From positions 1 to 32,001 of the forward strand of contig CANRNS010000015.1 in assembly GCA_947632055.1 (NCBI GenBank): 32,001 bases of DNA, in the 5' to 3' direction. Shown in pieces: positions 26,865-32,001 of this stretch (its first letter is position 1; every line of letters begins with the position of its first letter). Source of the stretch: an uncultured Akkermansia sp. (GTDB taxonomy: Bacteria; Verrucomicrobiota; Verrucomicrobiia; Verrucomicrobiales; Akkermansiaceae). The notes beneath the pieces were generated by a model, which did not search any database, had not been told where the DNA came from, and was given only the letters and a program-made list of their open reading frames with translations. Position numbers and translations under genes: made by a program.

Positions 26865-27563
26865 TCAGTTGATACCTCCCAGATAGATGATTTGCCCCGT
26901 GATGAAGTCACTCTCCGGGCGCAGGTAGAAATCGATGACGTTCTTCACGTCCTCGCACTTTCCGAAGCGTTTGATGCTCTGTCGGTCGATGAGCGCCCGG
27001 ATCTTCTCGGCGGGGACGTTTTTGATGAGGTCCGTGTCGATGGGCGTGGGCCCCACGGCGTTGACGGTCACCCCCGACTGCCCGATCTCCCCTGCCAGCA
27101 CGCGGGTGAGCTGCTCGATAGCGGCCTTGGAGGCGGAATATACGAGCTCGCCCTGCAGGTTGAGCGGCACGGCCACGGTGGAGTAATTGACGATACGCCC
27201 CTGCTTGCGGCGCATCATGTACTTCGCCACCTCGCGGCTCATGAGGAAGGTCCCGAGGAAATTGGTCCCCATCACCTTCTGCGCCGTTGAGCCGGGGGTG
27301 AGCAGCACATGGTTCATCGAGGCGATCCCGGCGTTGTTGATGAGCACATCGATGCGCTTCTGCTCCTTGTGGACATCGCGCACCCAGGCTACAACGGCTT
27401 CCTCATCCGCCACATTGAGGCAGGTGTGGTGGTAATTGGGATGGGAAATATCGCAGGCGCGGCGGCTACAGCCATACACAATATCTCCCTCCTCAAGGTA
27501 GCACTGCGCCAGGTAATTCCCTATCCCCTTACGCGTTCCGGTGATGATGATGACCCGGTTCAT
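26865..27563 (-). CDS. SDR-family oxidoreductase (FabG-like)
   Basis: MNRVIIITGTRKGIGNYLAQ, LINNAGIASMNHV, YSASKAAIEQLTRVLAGE. Confidence 0.88.
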   Translation of the reverse strand: MNRVIIITGTRKGIGNYLAQCYLEEGDIVYGCSRRACDISHPNYHHTCLNVADEEAVVAWVRDVHKEQKRIDVLINNAGIASMNHVLLTPGSTAQKVMGTNFLGTFLMSREVAKYMMRRKQGRIVNYSTVAVPLNLQGELVYSASKAAIEQLTRVLAGEIGQSGVTVNAVGPTPIDTDLIKNVPAEKIRALIDRQSIKRFGKCEDVKNVIDFYLRPESDFITGQIIYLGGIN

Positions 27564-27564
27564 A

Positions 27565-27858
27565 TCACTCCGTGATGCCTATTTGGTCAGCTATATAGTT
27601 GCAGAGCGAGCCAATGGAGCGGAATGGACTGATGCGCGCGGACATAGCGCTCTCCGACGCCAGGGAAACTTCCGCCCCCTGCTCATTGCATGCCGTTTCA
27701 ATGTCGATAATGACACTGACCAGCCCCAGAGAATCCAGCACACTCTTGCTGCCGAGCAAGGGCGTGTTAACCGTCAGTTCCGGTGTGTCGATCCCATTCT
27801 GTTCACAGTAATCCCGAAGGACATCCATGATGATTTGCTGTATCTTTTCTTTGTTCAT
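27565..27858 (-). CDS. Acyl-carrier-protein-like protein
   Basis: 97 aa acidic; LLGSKSVLDSLGLVSVIIDIE with phosphopantetheine-attachment DSL motif. Confidence 0.8.
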   Translation of the reverse strand: MNKEKIQQIIMDVLRDYCEQNGIDTPELTVNTPLLGSKSVLDSLGLVSVIIDIETACNEQGAEVSLASESAMSARISPFRSIGSLCNYIADQIGITE

Positions 27859-27936
27859 AGCGGTGGTAGTGTGGTTGGTTTGGTGATAAGGTTTGTGGTG
27901 ATGATTGCGGGCGTCCCCGGTTGGTTACACGTACGG

Positions 27937-29397
27937 TTAGAATCTGAAATAGATGAACGGATTATAGGTCGATGCGGCGATAGAGGCAGCCGACAGGACG
28001 AAGAGCGCGAGCAGCCAGAGATTCACCGCCGCTATCCGCAGCTGGCTCCTCCCCTCTACCTCCAGCATCTTGCGGCACAGCGGCATCGAGCATGCAATGG
28101 CCAGGACCAGAACAATGATCTCAGGACGATCCACGTAGTAGATGAGACGGTAAATGCTCTCCCCGCTCTCTGCGCCGAACATGGTTAAGAGATAATGCCA
28201 GGCGTACTGCATGGTGTCCGACCTAAAAATGACCAACCCCAGGATGATCACAAGCATCGCATAAAAATGCTGCAACGCCTTGCCACCGACACTTTTCCGG
28301 TCCCGGTTCCATCCGGTCAGGGTCTCAACAAAGATAAAGAAGCCGTTGTAGAGCCCCCACACGATAAAGGTCCATCCCGCACCGTGCCAGAACCCGGTCG
28401 AAAACCAGACGATCAGGAGAGCAACGAACGTCATGAGCGCATTGGCTGTTTTGTTGCCCACCTTTTTCATCATCCACCTGTAGCTCCGTGAAATGACCGT
28501 GTTGCGCGCGAGAGGCAGGAACATGATCGGCATGAACATGTAATCCCTGAACCAGCTCCCCAGTGAGATGTGCCAGCGTCGCCAGTACTCCGTGATACTG
28601 CGCGAGATGTACGGATAATTGAAGTTCTCCAGGAACTTGAACCCGAAGATGGAGCCGAGGCCGATCGCCATATCCGAGTATCCGCTGAAGTCGTAGTAGA
28701 TCTGGAAGGTGTAGCAGATTGCTCCCAGCCAGGTAGTCACGCAATCCAGCTGCTCGATCGGTTGAGAGAAAACTTTGTCGGCCATAGCTCCCAAGGTGTT
28801 AGCGATGAGAACCTTCTTGGCGAGTCCCACGATGAAGCGTTTCACACCGTACGTCACCTTCTCGAAGTCCACTGTGCGGCGCTCAAGTTGGTCGGCTACA
28901 TCGTGGTACTTGACGATGGGACCCGCCACCAGCTGCGGGAAGAGGGATATATAGAGCGCAAGCTTGTAGATGTTTTTCTGAGGCTCGACCTCCTCCCGAT
29001 AGACATCCACCACGTAGCTGATGGCCTGGAAGGTATAGAAGGAAATGCCAATGGGCATGATAGCCTTGATGAGACGAATATGCCCGCCGAAGAGTTCATT
29101 GATGTTCTCGATAAAGAAGTTGCAATATTTGAAGTAGAACAAAAAGCTCAGGTTACCCAGAATGGTAAGGAGTAGCCAAATTTTCTTTTTTTCGTATTTT
29201 GAAATGAGGATCGCGCCGGTGTAGTTGATGACGATAATGAGAAGCATCACCAGCACGTAACGCGGCTCTCCCCATGCATAGAAAAAGATACTTGCCAGCA
29301 GCAGAACGTGGTCCCGAAATTCCCTCCGCACCAAAAGGTACAAGACACAGACGATCGGCAGGAACAGGAACAAAAATGTTGAGGATGAGAATAACAT
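27937..29397 (-). CDS. MBOAT-family O-acyltransferase (AlgI/DltB-like)
   Basis: YFSFFPQLVAGPI-like ISLFPQLVAGPIVKYHDVADQL, SYSDMAIGLGSIFGF-like, SITEYWRRWHISLGSWFRDYMFMPI, GFWHGAGWTFIVWGLYNG. Confidence 0.93.
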   Translation of the reverse strand: MLFSSSTFLFLFLPIVCVLYLLVRREFRDHVLLLASIFFYAWGEPRYVLVMLLIIVINYTGAILISKYEKKKIWLLLTILGNLSFLFYFKYCNFFIENINELFGGHIRLIKAIMPIGISFYTFQAISYVVDVYREEVEPQKNIYKLALYISLFPQLVAGPIVKYHDVADQLERRTVDFEKVTYGVKRFIVGLAKKVLIANTLGAMADKVFSQPIEQLDCVTTWLGAICYTFQIYYDFSGYSDMAIGLGSIFGFKFLENFNYPYISRSITEYWRRWHISLGSWFRDYMFMPIMFLPLARNTVISRSYRWMMKKVGNKTANALMTFVALLIVWFSTGFWHGAGWTFIVWGLYNGFFIFVETLTGWNRDRKSVGGKALQHFYAMLVIILGLVIFRSDTMQYAWHYLLTMFGAESGESIYRLIYYVDRPEIIVLVLAIACSMPLCRKMLEVEGRSQLRIAAVNLWLLALFVLSAASIAASTYNPFIYFRF

Positions 29398-29400
29398 GGC

Positions 29401-31311
29401 TTATTGGGTGGAAAAGATATCACTAAGATATGGCATATGCCCCGGTCCAATGGAAATCACGAGAATATCCGGATGAAAAGAGAGAATTTCCTTTTCATAT
29501 AACTTCATGATCTTATACGTATCGATTCCCCTGGTCCAACCGGTATTCAATCTGATGTATCTTGTTCGAAACGCCGAATACGGCAAAAATTGGAGAAAAT
29601 CTTCATTCTGGGATGTGCCCATCAGCATGATATTGTATTTGCCCTTAGGATAGGTGAAATCTTTGGTGCTCTTTCCGACTTTCAGCTCTATTTTGTCAGC
29701 ATCTTTGTGATCATAGTAGATGTATGCAACACCGTTTACAGGCGGTTGATTAAGATTAAATGCCCTTTTGAAATATCCCGGATGATAATTTCTTGACCAA
29801 TCATCGCGGATGAGGCAATTCCTGGATTTTTTGCAGTCGTTGAGAGAAACAACAGGTATATCCGGGAAATCACGCTGTACCTCTTTCATCAATTCGCTGT
29901 ATCCAATATATGCCCCCCAATCCGTCCAATGATGGAGACGCTTGAAAAATACAAGATCCTGTTTTGAGGCATCGCAAAGTGCGTCGTACGGATAGACGTA
30001 GGGAATTTGGTGCTTTCTTACTTTCTTTAGAACGTCGTCATGTATTTGAGAGAATTGAACAAGAGGCGACTCATTAAAGCCGTATTTTTCTTTGATGATA
30101 TTTTTATAAACGCTTTCCTTTCTAGGGACTTCTAGCACGTAAAGTTTAATGTTGTTTTCTTGGCAGAATTTATTCAGTTGAACCAAATTCTTAACGATTG
30201 ATTGTTGGGTTGCCTGTAGATAATCTTTATTGGCAAGGGAGTTTACATCAAAATACCAATCATCTTGAGGAAAATAAATAGTACCTTTTCCACGCAAAAT
30301 AATGGACAATTCGTTTCGAATAGAATCGTGCAGTTGAATTAAAGCATCATGTCCGGAAAAATGATCATTTAACCAATCTTCGTATCTTTTGCCGTAGTCG
30401 GAATTCCTTTCAAAGAAATGTTTAAACGCTGGCTTTTCATATAGCATTCTGTTTTCCCGCACTGATCTCACCGCATCAGTGATATGTGTCATTGGAAAAA
30501 AAAGAAGGAAGAAGAACACCACCGTGAATATCACGTTGCAGGGTTGGAGATGTCTCTTCCGCTTTTCAAGGAGACGGAGCAACCGATAAAGCAGGAAGAA
30601 AAAGAGGAGATTCCCCGCAACAACATAACGAATTTTCCCGGATTTCAACCAGGTGAAGTCGCGGAGGGAAACACGATGCCTACGGAATTCAACTTCAATT
30701 TCAAGACGCTCATTTTTCTTGACAGAAAAGGATTGGGCGTAGTCCCCCTCATAGGCGCAATTCCCGGGCTCGTCGAACATCAAGTCATGGTTAAACTTAG
30801 GTGGCACCTGCTTTTCGACCGGAACGGATCGATCGACATCCCCCACATAGGAAAACGTCTTAGACTCGGTAAAGATTTGCTTGCCGTTGATTTTTAAATT
30901 CCTCCAGTCGGTTAACACATTGAAGGGCTCCTCATACTCATTACGCGCATCAGGTCCTACGTCAGGCCCCCTCATCAGTAGGGTTATCGTGCCATCGTGA
31001 AGAGCCTCAAGCTGAAGCGTAACCTTTTGCCATTCGCCCCGTGCTCTCAGGGTGAGATTGGCCCGCCTCGTGTTGTTGTCCTCATCCCCGCACCCGTACC
31101 AATAAAGTGTATCAACAGGCTGGGGACAACATTGGAGCCGAAAGGGTTCCACTGCTGTGAATTCCCCGGAATACACCACATCGAGGCGAGCTTCATCGTT
31201 GAAAAGAGTGCGAACAAAACTGCTGTAATCATATTCGGTCCACAACGGCAGACACAAAATATTGGCAAAGAGGGTCAGGCAAAAGGTAATCAGCAATATC
31301 TTTACACGCAT
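29401..31311 (-). CDS. AlgX/AlgJ/DHHW (SGNH-hydrolase-like) acetylation partner; start re-assigned to MRVKILLITF
   Basis: N-terminal TM, second TM region; FFKRLHHWTDWGAYIGYSELM motif, downstream MBOAT; start at 31386 would precede the predicted promoter. Confidence 0.78.
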   Translation of the reverse strand: MRVKILLITFCLTLFANILCLPLWTEYDYSSFVRTLFNDEARLDVVYSGEFTAVEPFRLQCCPQPVDTLYWYGCGDEDNNTRRANLTLRARGEWQKVTLQLEALHDGTITLLMRGPDVGPDARNEYEEPFNVLTDWRNLKINGKQIFTESKTFSYVGDVDRSVPVEKQVPPKFNHDLMFDEPGNCAYEGDYAQSFSVKKNERLEIEVEFRRHRVSLRDFTWLKSGKIRYVVAGNLLFFFLLYRLLRLLEKRKRHLQPCNVIFTVVFFFLLFFPMTHITDAVRSVRENRMLYEKPAFKHFFERNSDYGKRYEDWLNDHFSGHDALIQLHDSIRNELSIILRGKGTIYFPQDDWYFDVNSLANKDYLQATQQSIVKNLVQLNKFCQENNIKLYVLEVPRKESVYKNIIKEKYGFNESPLVQFSQIHDDVLKKVRKHQIPYVYPYDALCDASKQDLVFFKRLHHWTDWGAYIGYSELMKEVQRDFPDIPVVSLNDCKKSRNCLIRDDWSRNYHPGYFKRAFNLNQPPVNGVAYIYYDHKDADKIELKVGKSTKDFTYPKGKYNIMLMGTSQNEDFLQFLPYSAFRTRYIRLNTGWTRGIDTYKIMKLYEKEILSFHPDILVISIGPGHMPYLSDIFSTQ

Positions 31312-31344
31312 AGGCTCTCTCAGTTTCTGCCGAACGGCGGGGCG

Positions 31345-31373
31345 AGTATATCTCTTTTGGAAAGCGATGTCCA
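31345..31373 (-). promoter_or_regulatory. Predicted promoter TGGACA-N17-TATACT overlapping the left inverted-repeat arm
   Basis: Minus strand TGGACA (31368-31373), 17 nt, TATACT (31345-31350), about 33 nt before ATG 31311. Confidence 0.55.
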
Positions 31374-31534
31374 GCACGTTTTCCAAAATAACGTGACATT
31401 GTGCGACTTGTGAGGCAGAAACAATAAACTATGCTTTAAACCAAAGCATAGATCAATTGGAAAAACAGACTACAAATGCTTCTTTTTAAGCTAGTATGTC
31501 ATACAGGAAGAGAGCATCGCTTTCCAAAAGAGAT
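31350..31534. repeat. 20-bp perfect inverted repeat ATCTCTTTTGGAAAGCGATG / CATCGCTTTCCAAAAGAGAT, 145-bp spacer
   Basis: Arms 31350-31369 and 31515-31534 are exact reverse complements. Confidence 0.95.
31429..31451 (-). terminator. Hairpin CTATGCTTT-(5 nt)-AAAGCATAG followed on the minus strand by TTTATTGTTT
   Basis: 9-bp perfect stem inside the inverted-repeat spacer; T-rich only on the minus strand. Confidence 0.45.
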
Positions 31535-31814
31535 GAGCACTTGAATTGTAAGGTAAGTAATTTCTTCACAGAAACTTGGAACAGGGCTGTCAAAGGAAGT
31601 AAATGACGGACCGGCAGGGTTCTGATTTTAGTCGTATCTCATTTTGTTTCAGAACCTCTCGTAGGGATTATTAGCTCCTCCATGTACTTGTGATTTCACC
31701 AGGCATGAGGTTTTCATTTAGATGCGCAGGTTTGTTTCAAGATTGTAAGCAAGAATGCGTACGTTCAGCTATAATTGAACATGGCACTTTTATTCTGGCG
31801 TTTGAGGAAAAGTC

Positions 31815-31843
31815 TTGATTCTCGCGATTGAACAACGTAGAAT
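31815..31843 (+). promoter_or_regulatory. Predicted promoter of glnS: TTGATT-N17-TAGAAT
   Basis: TTGATT 31815-31820, TAGAAT 31838-31843, 7 nt before ATG 31851. Confidence 0.6.
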
Positions 31844-31850
31844 CCCGCGC

Positions 31851-32001
31851 ATGGCAACTGAGGAGAAACGAGACTTTATACGCGATTGGATCGCCGAGGA
31901 TTTGGCAGCGGGGCATTGCAAGGCGCCGATCACGCGGTTCCCGCCGGAACCGAACGGCTACTTGCACATCGGGCATGCCAAAGCAATTTGCCTCGATTTC
32001 G
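31851..32001 (+). CDS. glnS: glutaminyl-tRNA synthetase, N-terminal part (truncated by window end)
   Basis: [50 protein letters not shown]; class I HIGH motif. Confidence 0.9.
   Translation, partial: MATEEKRDFIRDWIAEDLAAGHCKAPITRFPPEPNGYLHIGHAKAICLDF

Noticed and set aside
1-32001. CRISPR arrays, tRNA or rRNA genes
   Set aside because: No regularly spaced direct repeats, tRNA-like cloverleaf or rRNA sequence was recognised by eye

Overview
This 32 kb window looks like a chromosomal segment from a Gram-negative bacterium. The ABC/GldG/DUF4340 cluster, GH29 fucosidase and AURKAIP1/COX24-like mini-protein suggest a Verrucomicrobiota (Akkermansia-like) or Bacteroidota-type origin, but this is inferred only. 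The left end holds the 3' part of an ISAs1-family transposase with several degenerate IS-end palindromes, followed by a DUF4268 fragment and a SWIM-finger gene. Housekeeping genes follow: NAD-dependent epimerase, metG, tlyA, an OsmC protein, a four-gene ABC/GldG-like/DUF4340 cluster, a GH29 alpha-L-fucosidase, then prmA-tsaB-YkgJ-like and a giant TerB/FHA-like/ABCG transporter with overlapping starts. After that come a 34-aa ribosomal-type mini-gene missed by the ORF track and a DUF5009 acyltransferase. The right third (about 21.6-31.5 kb) is an accessory surface-glycan/O-acylation locus: a frameshifted glycosyltransferase-like gene, a nucleotidyltransferase-kinase fusion, a HAD protein, and a dlt-like set (AMP-ligase, SDR, ACP, MBOAT, AlgX/DltD-like). 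The main discovery candidate is a pair of matching regulatory structures at the two ends of this locus. Each is a perfect 20-23 bp inverted repeat about 140 bp apart. In each, the gene-proximal arm sits exactly in the spacer between a -35-like and a TATACT -10-like element, and the shared 24-nt core ATC(T/G)CTTTC(A/C)AAAAGAGATATACT occurs at both. This predicts either a DNA-inversion promoter switch or a looped two-operator regulon. Other points of interest are a decayed partial copy of the AMP-ligase forming 175-bp direct repeats around a 3.8 kb cassette, a T7 tract at the glycosyltransferase frameshift, and three genes whose predicted promoters imply (near-)leaderless mRNAs. The glnS start runs off the right edge.
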